Source: Flavobacterium hydrocarbonoxydans
Lineage (GTDB): Bacteria > Bacteroidota > Bacteroidia > Flavobacteriales > Flavobacteriaceae
Length of the DNA: 64,000 nucleotides
Assembly: GCF_009789235.1 (NCBI RefSeq)
Contig: NZ_WSTB01000014.1
Coordinates: 1 to 64,000, forward strand
Reading direction: 5' to 3'
Position numbers and translations under genes: made by a program. The first letter of the stretch is position 1; each line of letters starts with the position of its first letter. The notes under the pieces were generated by a model. That model had not been told where the DNA came from. It ran no database searches and saw only the letters and a list, made by a program, of their open reading frames with translations. Shown here in pieces: positions 18,034-26,659 of the stretch.

Positions 18034-19347
18034 ATGACAGATTCCAGACAAAACCAATTAAAAAAGAGCCTAGGATTAAGTTTTAATATTGCCGTATTAA
18101 TTGGCGGGACAATTGGAGTCGGAATTTTGAGAACCCCTGGAACCATTGCCGGAATGTTAAATAATTACTGGCTCATTATTGCTTCCTGGCTTTTTGGCGG
18201 ATTATTTGTTTTGATTGGTGCCAATTCTTATGCAGAACTTGCCACGATGCTCCCGAAAGCAGGAGGTTCTTATAATTATATTAAAAGAGCTTTTGGCGAT
18301 TATGCGGGTTTTCTTTCGGGTTGGTTTGATTATATTACCAATGCCATTCCGCCTGCTTTTTACTGTATAGTCATCAGCGAATATCTTATTATTTTGTTTC
18401 CGGATTTGGCCAATTATTCAACCGTAATGGCAATTTCTTTATTGCTTGCTTTTGTCTTACTACATTTAACAGGTGTCAAAAACGGAAGCGCCATTCAGCA
18501 AATAACCAGTTTATTAAAAGTGTTTTGTTTTGTGGCTTTGGTAATCGCTTGTTTTATGTATTCCGGTGTTGCAATTCCAGCTATCAAAACGGACAATTCT
18601 TTCTTTCAAATCGGATTATTATTTGGATTTTTTAAATCGCTTCAACTCATTATCGGAACGTATAACGGCTGGAACAGTGCCTGCTTTTTTGCCGAAGAAA
18701 ACAACGATCCCGGCAAAAACATTCCGAAATCACTGTACAGTGGTGTCCTACTTGTGGTTGCGATTTATGTTTTATTGAATATTGCTTTTTTTCATGTTTT
18801 ACCAATCGAAACTTTAGCCAAATCCAATCTGGCAGCCGCAGATGTAGCCAACATTATTTTTGGAAAAAACGGAGCCATTATCGTTACCGTAATTTCTATT
18901 TTCTCCCTGATTAGTATTCTGAATGCTTTTATGATGATTCCGCCAAGAATTTTATATGGCTTAAGCCGAGATGGTTTTTTTATCGAAAGAGGAACAACTG
19001 TCAACAAAGGCGGAACTCCTATTGTAGCGCTTTTGGTTTCCTCCTTATTCAGTTTGTTTTTGATTTGTATTGGTTCCTTCGAAGTATTGTTTTCGTTTGC
19101 CGCCTTCACCTCTATTATCGTTTGGGGATTAGCGTATTGCTCACTCCTTAAACTAAGAACTACTGAACCCAATTTACCAAGACCTTATCGCTCACTTTGG
19201 TATCCCTGGACGACCATTATTGCTATTATTGCTTCAATTGCCTTACTAACTGGATTTATCTACAGCGACCCCAAAAGCTTTGGGATTATTGTTGGAATTA
19301 CGATTGTTTCGTATCCTTTGTTTTGGGTTTTGAGGAGAAGGAAATAA
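18034..19347 (+). CDS. APC-family amino acid permease
   Basis: 437 residues with about 12 membrane helices. The opening helix contains IGGTIGVGILRTPG, the unwound substrate-binding glycine motif of the amino acid-polyamine-organocation superfamily, and PKAGGSYNYIKRAFGDYAGF follows in helix 2/3. It imports or exchanges amino acids at the inner membrane; the substrate is not evident. It lies after the receptor terminator with no boxed promoter and is therefore probably unrelated to the iron genes. Confidence 0.9.
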   Translation: MTDSRQNQLKKSLGLSFNIAVLIGGTIGVGILRTPGTIAGMLNNYWLIIASWLFGGLFVLIGANSYAELATMLPKAGGSYNYIKRAFGDYAGFLSGWFDYITNAIPPAFYCIVISEYLIILFPDLANYSTVMAISLLLAFVLLHLTGVKNGSAIQQITSLLKVFCFVALVIACFMYSGVAIPAIKTDNSFFQIGLLFGFFKSLQLIIGTYNGWNSACFFAEENNDPGKNIPKSLYSGVLLVVAIYVLLNIAFFHVLPIETLAKSNLAAADVANIIFGKNGAIIVTVISIFSLISILNAFMMIPPRILYGLSRDGFFIERGTTVNKGGTPIVALLVSSLFSLFLICIGSFEVLFSFAAFTSIIVWGLAYCSLLKLRTTEPNLPRPYRSLWYPWTTIIAIIASIALLTGFIYSDPKSFGIIVGITIVSYPLFWVLRRRK

Positions 19348-19361
19348 AATAACTTTTTTTT

Positions 19362-19450
19362 CGCCACGACCCGACCGAAGGGAACTGGCAAAGCAATTCA
19401 CTAATTAATTTTATTCATATAGTAGAAAAATAATTAGTGAATTCGTGGCG
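19362..19450. repeat. Inverted repeat with a 25-nt insertion in one arm
   Basis: The right arm, 19431-19450 (TAATTAGTGAATTCGTGGCG), is matched by CGCCACGA (19362-19369) plus AATTCACTAATTA (from 19395). The intervening 19370-19394 is extra and unpaired. The family CGCCACGAATTC also forms the hairpin at 63917-63963. It lies between convergent genes and may terminate both. Confidence 0.7.
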
Positions 19451-19498
19451 GAAATTACAAAAACAAAACCCGACAGGTTTGCTAATCAATTGTCTTAG

Positions 19499-21832
19499 TT
19501 ATCTTCTGGATTTAAAATATTCTTCAAAAGCATTACAATCTGAAATTAAATCTTCGTAATCATCAGAATATTTTGATTTTAAATCTTGATAATATTTATT
19601 TTTTTTCAAAATAAAATTATCATAATTTTCAATACGATTATCATAATCATTAGGAAATTGATGTACTAATTTATTCTTTTCACACTTGCCTATCATCCTT
19701 AAACACAAAGCTTTAAACTTGTTTGTTTTTGCATTTTTTAGTGCCACCAAATAATATTTCTGCGCCAAATTGCACTCATAAAATTCATCGTTATCTTCAA
19801 CGGGGTTTTCAATTATTTGAACTTGCCATCCATAACGTCTCATTTCTGGTAAACTACCATAGAAAGTCATATTATAATAACAATTCGCTGCCAAAAAATA
19901 AAAGTAATCTCTATCTTTTTCTTTTGGATTTGATGCTTTTTCTAAACAAGAGATCAATTGCTGTGTAACGGCATATTTATTAAGTTTGAATAAATTATTT
20001 TGAGAAACAAAGCCTGGCGTATATTTTAAAACAAAAAAAGGATTTTTATAAACGCCGTCGCAATCCTCTTTCTCCCATAGGCATTCTGAATAATCAATTT
20101 TATATTCCTTTTTATCTTCATTTTTAGCAAAATAAAACAAAGCCCGCTGTAGATTATTCTGGCGAATGTATTTTGTACCAATCAAATCATACAGTCTTGG
20201 CAATTCATTTTTGATAAAAGTGTTTTTCCAGACATAAAATTCATCCGAATCTTTTTTATTATTTGTAATTTCTTCCACCATTTTTTCGACTTGAAGCGGG
20301 GAATAAAACATATTAATATAATCAAAATAATCAGAACAATAATCTGTATAGTATGTTGCTTTAATCTTAGAGTTTTTCCAATAGGCCGCATTATAATAAC
20401 TGTCATCATCAGCTTCTTTATCATTTAATTTTGAATATAGAAAAGCTGCATCTGTGGTGTTTCCTTTATATTCAAGCTCTCTCCCAATGGCAAATACAAA
20501 TTTCTTGTAATTTTTGTTTTTAAGAAGAATTGGCTTTACTTCTTCTAAAATAACAGCTTCGTTTTTAGGTTGATTTGCCGTTAACGCTAACGCTTTTATA
20601 ATTTCTAATTGATTGTAAAGAGGGTCAGATTTCGATATTTGTTTCTCTAATAAAGAGATTTGGCTTAAACATCCCTGATTGTCTTTAGTCATAAAATGAA
20701 GATATGCCTGGCATATTTTCCACAAAAGTATATTGTCAACTTTTTTAAAATTTACACTATTGACGAACTTCAACAATTGATCGGCATAATTTCGGTCTCT
20801 TTCAACACGATTCATTATATCGTGTATTGAATTCTTCTGTATATCATCATAAGACGACAAAGATGGGCTAAAAAGTGAATAATAAGGTGTAAAAACCCAA
20901 TCTTCAATTTTATTTATTTCTCTTAATAACAAAAATGATAATCCCTCAAATTCCGGATTATATTTATAAATCTGCTTTAAGTACTCTAGTGATTGATCTG
21001 TTTTTTTGATTCCTGCCAATAAATAAACATTGGCTTTTTCCTGATTTGTATTAGCATATTTTAAAACTTCATTGATAGAAACGTTTCTATTATATTCGCC
21101 GGAAATCATAAAGCGCTTGTCTGGAGCATTTGCAAAAACCTGCGCAGCGTAATAATTCGCCAATGCGAGATCCGTTTCTGCAAATGTTCTAAAATACAAA
21201 CTCCAGTAATTAAGTATTTGTACATTCTTTTCAAGTTTAAAAACACCATCATACAAAGTTCTTATCGTTGCATAATCGTTATTATAATAGGCCAGTCTAA
21301 TCGCTAAAAAAGTGTATCGAAGCTTCAGTTCCTTATTTGTGATTTTATTTGAAACTGCAATCGCTTTATCAATAAGTTTGGTTCTTTTTGGAGTAACCAA
21401 CATTTGTTTTCTTTCCCAAGGATCATCATATATCCCATTAAAAAACTCACAGCTTTTGGCAAACTTCAAATAATCAACAGCTTCAAAATCTTTAGATTGA
21501 TATAAATACCGAATCATTTCATTTGAACTTTGCGGATTAATTTCTTTTGAATCTATTTCAAGTAAAACTTTTCTAATGGCATCAACTGAAACCTTATTTT
21601 GGCAATATGCAATCCACAGCTTTTCGTTGCCGTCGATAGTCAGTTCTTTTCCAATACTATCTTCACTTGGACTAAAAGAGTTCGAAGAATAATTAAAATC
21701 TGAATAAGAATAATATTTAAAATGGAGGGGATCTAAAAACGAATACCGAAGGTCTTCTCCAGAAGGATAAAATCCGCAGGAAAAAATTGCGTTACTTACT
21801 AAAGTTACTATAAAAATCAGAAAGTGTTTCAT
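19499..21832 (-). CDS. Large secreted protein of unknown function, probable helical repeats
   Basis: 777 residues; I do not recognise a named family. The N-terminus is a signal peptide (MKHFLIFIVTLVSNAIFS followed by C), possibly a lipoprotein although SNAIFSC is a weak lipobox. The body is rich in Asn, Lys, Tyr and Asp, and many helix pairs of TPR-like spacing are suggested by patterns such as LRYTFLAIRLAYYNNDYATI and KALALTANQPKNEAVIL. The start lies inside the previous gene, which overlaps by 41 bp, so the two are co-transcribed and perhaps translationally coupled. A role in the envelope with its partner lipoprotein is the most one can say. Confidence 0.7.
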   Translation of the reverse strand: MKHFLIFIVTLVSNAIFSCGFYPSGEDLRYSFLDPLHFKYYSYSDFNYSSNSFSPSEDSIGKELTIDGNEKLWIAYCQNKVSVDAIRKVLLEIDSKEINPQSSNEMIRYLYQSKDFEAVDYLKFAKSCEFFNGIYDDPWERKQMLVTPKRTKLIDKAIAVSNKITNKELKLRYTFLAIRLAYYNNDYATIRTLYDGVFKLEKNVQILNYWSLYFRTFAETDLALANYYAAQVFANAPDKRFMISGEYNRNVSINEVLKYANTNQEKANVYLLAGIKKTDQSLEYLKQIYKYNPEFEGLSFLLLREINKIEDWVFTPYYSLFSPSLSSYDDIQKNSIHDIMNRVERDRNYADQLLKFVNSVNFKKVDNILLWKICQAYLHFMTKDNQGCLSQISLLEKQISKSDPLYNQLEIIKALALTANQPKNEAVILEEVKPILLKNKNYKKFVFAIGRELEYKGNTTDAAFLYSKLNDKEADDDSYYNAAYWKNSKIKATYYTDYCSDYFDYINMFYSPLQVEKMVEEITNNKKDSDEFYVWKNTFIKNELPRLYDLIGTKYIRQNNLQRALFYFAKNEDKKEYKIDYSECLWEKEDCDGVYKNPFFVLKYTPGFVSQNNLFKLNKYAVTQQLISCLEKASNPKEKDRDYFYFLAANCYYNMTFYGSLPEMRRYGWQVQIIENPVEDNDEFYECNLAQKYYLVALKNAKTNKFKALCLRMIGKCEKNKLVHQFPNDYDNRIENYDNFILKKNKYYQDLKSKYSDDYEDLISDCNAFEEYFKSRR

Positions 21833-22817
21833 TGCTATAATTGCTTAATTGTTCTTCGTCTAAATGAAATAGTGTTACAGTTGTATTAGCATCAAAAAAT
21901 ACATTTTTCTTTATAATTTCAATGGCTTTATTAATCTTTTCGGGAGTGATCTTTTCATATTTAATTTTATCTCCAACTCTCAAATAAAAATCATCCACCA
22001 CCCGATCCTTTTTTACCTCATACCACATCGGTTTTATTTCTTTTACTAATTTTAAAATTACTTCATGATTATTATAAATCACTTTTGAAAACTTATTATT
22101 CTGATACACCTGCATCCATGAATAAGTGGGCAATGCAATATCTAAATGCAAAGGGTATTTCCGTTTTTTATTGAGATAAAGCCCTAATTCATCAAGATCT
22201 AAAATTGAATTTTTCGACTGATTCTCCAGCGGGTTAATCAAATTATAACACATTAAAGTAGCTTTATCAACAGGAGGAATTCCCATTTTTTCTGGATATT
22301 TATACGGATACAATCGTAAGGTACAACTGATTTGCTTTTTTGAAATTTCTTTCAGTTTCTTTAAAAAATAAAAATAATTATCCTTTGTTTTTAATGTCCA
22401 ATCGCAGTCCATTTGAAATTCTGAAACAGGATTAGCTCTTTCAAATTTATCTTTAGTGTATTTGTTAATTAGAAAATTAACGTTATCTGCTAAAGTGTCC
22501 AGTTCTTTTCTATCAGCATTTTTAAAAACTTCATTCTTTATATAAACGGTGGGAATGATTGTAAGGCTATCTTGTTCATAAATATGTAAAGTTGTTTTTG
22601 ATATCGGAAAATCTCCAAAAGATTCGTTATGGTCGATTTCAAAAAACTTTACATAAAGCTTTTTAATTTTTAAGTCCTTAACAATTGATTTTTCTTTTTC
22701 GGAAAAACTCCAACTATTACTTTTCCAGTAATAAAAAGATTTTTCAACGTTTTCTATTTTATTAGAGCATCCCCAAAAAAAACAGGAAACAAACACAAAT
22801 AACACGATTCTTTTCAT
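21792..22817 (-). CDS. Lipoprotein of unknown function, possible TIM-barrel
   Basis: 341 residues. The signal peptide ends in a lipobox-like FFWGC at about residue 17. The middle holds EFQMDCDWTLKTKDNYFYF, then ISCTLRLYPYK and KATLMCYNLI. This arrangement of an acidic DxDW strand followed by LR and MCYN strands recalls the (beta-alpha)8 barrels of glycoside-hydrolase-like families, but I cannot assign one. It starts the two-gene unit with the 777-residue protein (41-bp overlap, minus strand). Its promoter side abuts the terminator at 22933-22961. Confidence 0.65.
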   Translation of the reverse strand: MKRIVLFVFVSCFFWGCSNKIENVEKSFYYWKSNSWSFSEKEKSIVKDLKIKKLYVKFFEIDHNESFGDFPISKTTLHIYEQDSLTIIPTVYIKNEVFKNADRKELDTLADNVNFLINKYTKDKFERANPVSEFQMDCDWTLKTKDNYFYFLKKLKEISKKQISCTLRLYPYKYPEKMGIPPVDKATLMCYNLINPLENQSKNSILDLDELGLYLNKKRKYPLHLDIALPTYSWMQVYQNNKFSKVIYNNHEVILKLVKEIKPMWYEVKKDRVVDDFYLRVGDKIKYEKITPEKINKAIEIIKKNVFFDANTTVTLFHLDEEQLSNYSNETLSDFYSNFSK

Positions 22818-22932
22818 TGCAGACTGATTTTTGTTTTAACGTAAAATCGTATTAAAATTATACTATTTTGAGATATAAAGTTTAAAAAAAGACAACTATT
22901 TTCATAAAAAAATACCCAATAAAAACAACAAA

Positions 22933-22961
22933 ACCCGGCAGGTTTCAAAAACCTGTCGGGT
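22933..22961 (-). terminator. Terminator, probably the original valS terminator
   Basis: ACCCGGCAGGTTT pairs with AAACCTGTCGGGT (one G-T position), with T-rich sequence on the minus strand beyond it. It follows the broken valS 3' end on the minus strand, where a valS terminator would be expected. Confidence 0.7.
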
Positions 22962-22995
22962 CTAAAAATTTATAGATTTAAAGTAAATCAAATCC

Positions 22996-23250
22996 TTACT
23001 TCAATCCAGCCAAACTTTGCTCGATTGTAGCAATTTTTGCTAAAGCATCTGCTTCTTTTTGTCTTTCGTTTGCTAAAACTTTTTCTGGCGCTCCACCAAC
23101 AAATTTTTCATTTGATAATTTTGCCTGAACTAATTTTAAAAACCTTGTGTATATTTTAATTCTTCTTCTAATTTCTTAATCTCCGCTTCAACATCGATAT
23201 TTCCAGAAATCGGAATAAAATATTCATTTGATTTTACACGGAAAATCAAT
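22996..23250 (-). pseudogene. valS: Displaced 3' end of valS (remnant)
   Basis: The minus strand matches the last roughly 85 codons of intact valS (27870-28130). The first 140 bp from the stop are almost identical, the middle has diverged (EIKKLEEELKYTQGF here, EIAKLTAELVYTQGF in intact valS), and similarity returns up to the equivalent of FRVKSNEYF. A one-base deletion after TQGF shifts the frame to an immediate stop, and one codon is missing after PISG. There is no 5' part. It is a direct repeat with the end of intact valS and flanks the 4.6-kb cassette between them. Confidence 0.9.
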
Positions 23251-23304
23251 TTTTTTTTCAAAAGCAGAACTGTTAAATTTATTAATATAATTATATATAT
23301 TTGT

Positions 23305-23373
23305 TCTAAATAAACTTTGTTCGTTCAAGTTCAGTTATTACATTTGCGCTTTATTTTTATTTAAACCAAATAA
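23305..23373 (+). promoter_or_regulatory. Candidate regulated promoter of TonB receptor 23379
   Basis: TCTAAATAA at 23305-23313 precedes -33 TTTG (23316-23319). A 19-bp spacer leads to -7 TACATTTG (23339-23346). A degenerate second box, ACCAAATAA, lies at 23365-23373 just before the ATG. The spacings match the promoters at 6069, 11824 and 15441. Confidence 0.7.
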
Positions 23374-23378
23374 GCCTA

Positions 23379-25514
23379 ATGAAAAATATTTTACTTGTAA
23401 TAAGTTTTCTATATACTTCTCTCCTTTTTTCACAAAATGAGATTCAAAATCAGAAGAAAGATTCTATCTCAGCACTTCAAGAAGTAATTGTTTCTTCAAA
23501 AATTGGAGTTACACAAATAGAACCTCAAAAAATTCGATTCAATACAAGTGACCTTGCTTCCCAAAATGGAGGCACAGCGGGAGATATTTTAAAAAGTATG
23601 CCATCTGTAGCTATGGGAGGAAGTCCCAATCACAATCGTGACATTCGTTTGAGAGGATTATCCAATGGTTACACACAAGTTTTGATTAACGGAAAAAATT
23701 CTGGTATAAGTGGTAACAATAGAGAAACTGTGCTGGATCAAATTCCAGCAAGTGCCATTGAATACATCGAAATTATAACCAATCCTAGTGCAGAATATCA
23801 AGGAGATGGAATTAACGGAATTGTTAATATTGTCCTTAAAAAAGGATACACAAATAGCACGTTAAAGGGCAACATTACTTTTATGGCAGACAATGCTGAC
23901 GGTTACAATGGAAGTCTATCATTGTCACAACAAAAAGATAAATTTGGTTATATCATTTCCTATGACCGACTTCAAAGAACCATAAACAATGACAAATTTG
24001 TTGAAAAAATCAATTCCAAAAATGGCATATATGATGGAACTCAGTTAACCAATCAATTGGAAGAAAAAACATTCTTAAACGAAAACTTTAGATTGAACAC
24101 CAATTTTGGACTTTGGAAAAATGCAGTTGCAAATGCTGGTTTAAACTACGGAAGACAATTAGAAGTCAAAGATAAAAACATAGACATTAATACGACCAAA
24201 GCTGACGAATCTTTTAAAGATAGTTCTATTCGTACGGAACCTGAAACCAAAGACAATAAATACTTTGAATACATTTTTGACATCAAACAAACATTCAAAA
24301 ATAATGGGGTTTTAAAATTCGCATTCAACTATTTAGATTTCGAACAACCTAAGACCAAAAACATTAACATTCAAAAACTGAATGCAAATGGTACTTTTAG
24401 CGGAAATCCTACTTTACAGGAAGAAACAGAAATGCTAAAAGACAACAATTACTTTGGTAACATTGATTATAGTATGCCAATTGGTAAAAACAATAATCTT
24501 AAAGCAGGATATCGATTGGCATCATTAAATAGAGATTTAGATAACTCTATAGCCACTTTTAACCACACTACTGGTAATTGGGATACTGCACAAACCGATG
24601 ATAAAAATTATTCATTTACTGAAAACACACACGCACTTTACATCACTGATGAGTTCAAATGGAAGTTTTTTAAAATCAATGGAGGTCTTAGAATGGAGCA
24701 AACCCATTTGGAATTAGAATCTCCAATAGATGCCATTTATGAGTCAAGAGACTACACAATGTGGCTTCCAAATCTTACTGCTCAATTTAATTTAGACGAA
24801 ACGCAATACATCGCATTAGGCTTTGGCAAACGTGTTAGACGTCCTGCTTTTCAAGATTTAAATCCTTTTATTGATAATAGAGATCCTTTAGTCATAAAAC
24901 AAGGAAATCCGGACTTAAAACCTGAATACTCCTATAATTACGAAATAGGTTATTTGAAAAGCTTTGAGAGATTTAATGCTGGAGTCAACATCTTTTATCG
25001 TGATATTCACGATCTTATTCAAAAAGTTACTACCGAAGACGACAATAATATTTTATATGAAAAACCAGATAATTTTGCAGGAGCATTTCTAAAAGGTATT
25101 GAATTAATATCGTCTGCAAAGCTCACAAAATGGTGGACAGTAAATGCTAGTTATTCGTATTTTGAATCAGAAATTAATGACGATATGTTTAATGGTGACG
25201 CGCTTAAAGATCAGGTAAAATATACGGCAAAATTGATAATGGACTTCAGTTTGCCCCAAGAATTTAAAGTACAGTTAATTGGAAATCTTATTGGTCCAAA
25301 ACCATCACCTCAGGAATCTGAAAAAGAGCTTTACTTTGTTGATTTAGGGATTACTAAAAATTTCCTTAAAAATGGAACTTTTATGCTTCGTGTATCAGAT
25401 CTTTTTGATACTGTTACAAAACAAAAAACTAAAATTGCAACCAATTCTGTCACTTACGAAACCGAAAACACACAAGGGCAGATTGTAAGTGCCGGAGTAA
25501 AATGGAATTTTTAA
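23379..25514 (+). CDS. TonB-dependent receptor (OMP barrel family 3 type)
   Basis: A 711-residue outer-membrane receptor with a signal peptide (MKNILLVISFLYTSLLFS). A plug follows (GGTAGDILKSMPSVAMGG; IPASAIEYIEIITNPSAEYQ; GINGIVNIVLKKG), then a barrel ending VSAGVKWNF. The long plug motif NPSAEYQG with IVNIVLKKGY is typical of the outer membrane beta-barrel 3 / FepA-like receptors of Bacteroidota. It is the first gene of a cassette with a helical-repeat protein and a PepSY protein, under a boxed promoter, so an iron chelate or heme is the likely cargo. The operon continues directly: the next ATG is 27 bp after the stop. Confidence 0.9.
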   Translation: MKNILLVISFLYTSLLFSQNEIQNQKKDSISALQEVIVSSKIGVTQIEPQKIRFNTSDLASQNGGTAGDILKSMPSVAMGGSPNHNRDIRLRGLSNGYTQVLINGKNSGISGNNRETVLDQIPASAIEYIEIITNPSAEYQGDGINGIVNIVLKKGYTNSTLKGNITFMADNADGYNGSLSLSQQKDKFGYIISYDRLQRTINNDKFVEKINSKNGIYDGTQLTNQLEEKTFLNENFRLNTNFGLWKNAVANAGLNYGRQLEVKDKNIDINTTKADESFKDSSIRTEPETKDNKYFEYIFDIKQTFKNNGVLKFAFNYLDFEQPKTKNINIQKLNANGTFSGNPTLQEETEMLKDNNYFGNIDYSMPIGKNNNLKAGYRLASLNRDLDNSIATFNHTTGNWDTAQTDDKNYSFTENTHALYITDEFKWKFFKINGGLRMEQTHLELESPIDAIYESRDYTMWLPNLTAQFNLDETQYIALGFGKRVRRPAFQDLNPFIDNRDPLVIKQGNPDLKPEYSYNYEIGYLKSFERFNAGVNIFYRDIHDLIQKVTTEDDNNILYEKPDNFAGAFLKGIELISSAKLTKWWTVNASYSYFESEINDDMFNGDALKDQVKYTAKLIMDFSLPQEFKVQLIGNLIGPKPSPQESEKELYFVDLGITKNFLKNGTFMLRVSDLFDTVTKQKTKIATNSVTYETENTQGQIVSAGVKWNF

Positions 25515-25540
25515 AAAATGAACAACTAAAACACAAACAA

Positions 25541-26656
25541 ATGAAAAATTTAATTTTAAGTATTATTCTATTAATCTGTGCAACAGCTAATGCACACCGC
25601 ACAGAAGTAAACATTCTTGATACCGAAGCTGGGAAAATAGCAGCTTTGGCAAAAGTAGGTGGAGAAATGGGACGCTTTTTTGACAAACAAAAAGGCTTAG
25701 AAATTCTTTCGAGAGCACTTTCAGAAATCTATACAATAGACAAAAAAGAATACAGAGAGACTGTACTTGCTGCTATTGCAAACGAATATGCAGGTTTAGA
25801 TGAAACCAAAAAAGCAATTAATATAACCCGAAGCATAACTGATGTCCATTTGTTTGCTACAAATATGGGTAAAATTGCTAATAAATTAGTAAAATCGAAT
25901 CCTACTTTGGCAAATGAGTTATTAAATGAAGCTGTAAACAAAGCACGTAAAGAAGCAGCCGAAGATGATTTACCAGCTTTATTAGCTGAATTATCAGGGA
26001 AATACATTCGTCTAAATAAAACAGATGTTGCAAAAGAATTGCTTAAAGAAGCAAATATAGCTGTAGAAAAAATTAAAGACATCCATTTAGATGACAAACT
26101 AAGTTTGTATGCAGAAATAGCTGCAAATATGGTAGCTGCTGGTCAAAAAGAAGAAGCTTTTAAACTTTTTGATAAAGCCTATACATTATCTTCTCAATTA
26201 AAAGATCCATTTGAAAGAGCTGCTATACTTACTATGCTTGGTGGTGAATTAGCCGAAAAAGGCCAACCTGAAAAAGCAATTCAAATGCTGGATGAAGCAT
26301 TAAAAGTAAGCTTATTAATAAAAGACGAACAAAAAAGAATAGATGTAACTAGTGAAATCGCTAGAAACTATGGTCAATCGAAAAAATTTGAAAAAGGAAT
26401 TGAAATTGCCAAAGGAATCTCAGATGCTTATTTCAGTTCAGAATCATTGATTGTACTTGCAAAAAACTATGCAAAAACAAAACAAACTAACGAAGCCTAT
26501 GCTCTATTAAAAGAAGTTGTAAGCAAAACAGCATCTATTTCTTCTGAAAGCAAAAAAGCAACTATACTAGCAAAAACTGCCGCTGAACTTACTGAGCTAG
26601 ATAAAAAAGAAGAAGGAAAAGCTTTATTAGAAGATGCATTAAAAACACTTATCTAA
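25541..26656 (+). CDS. Secreted helical-repeat (TPR-like) protein
   Basis: 371 residues from the ATG at 25541. An earlier in-frame ATG (25502) lies inside the receptor gene and adds 13 residues before the signal peptide, so it is rejected. The signal peptide (MKNLILSIILLICATANA) is followed by about eight helix-hairpin repeats of 30-40 residues, e.g. ANELLNEAVNKARKEAAEDD, KEEAFKLFDKAYTLSSQLKD and PEKAIQMLDEALKVSLLIKD. Such folds bind proteins. It sits between the receptor and the PepSY protein and could be an adaptor for them. It is not close to the ankyrin protein at 6213 but holds the same place in a similar gene set. Confidence 0.8.
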   Translation: MKNLILSIILLICATANAHRTEVNILDTEAGKIAALAKVGGEMGRFFDKQKGLEILSRALSEIYTIDKKEYRETVLAAIANEYAGLDETKKAINITRSITDVHLFATNMGKIANKLVKSNPTLANELLNEAVNKARKEAAEDDLPALLAELSGKYIRLNKTDVAKELLKEANIAVEKIKDIHLDDKLSLYAEIAANMVAAGQKEEAFKLFDKAYTLSSQLKDPFERAAILTMLGGELAEKGQPEKAIQMLDEALKVSLLIKDEQKRIDVTSEIARNYGQSKKFEKGIEIAKGISDAYFSSESLIVLAKNYAKTKQTNEAYALLKEVVSKTASISSESKKATILAKTAAELTELDKKEEGKALLEDALKTLI

Positions 26657-26659
26657 GCC

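Noticed and set aside
18792..19172. 126-residue frame antisense to the permease
   Set aside because: Mirror of membrane-protein codons; composition is that of an antisense frame.
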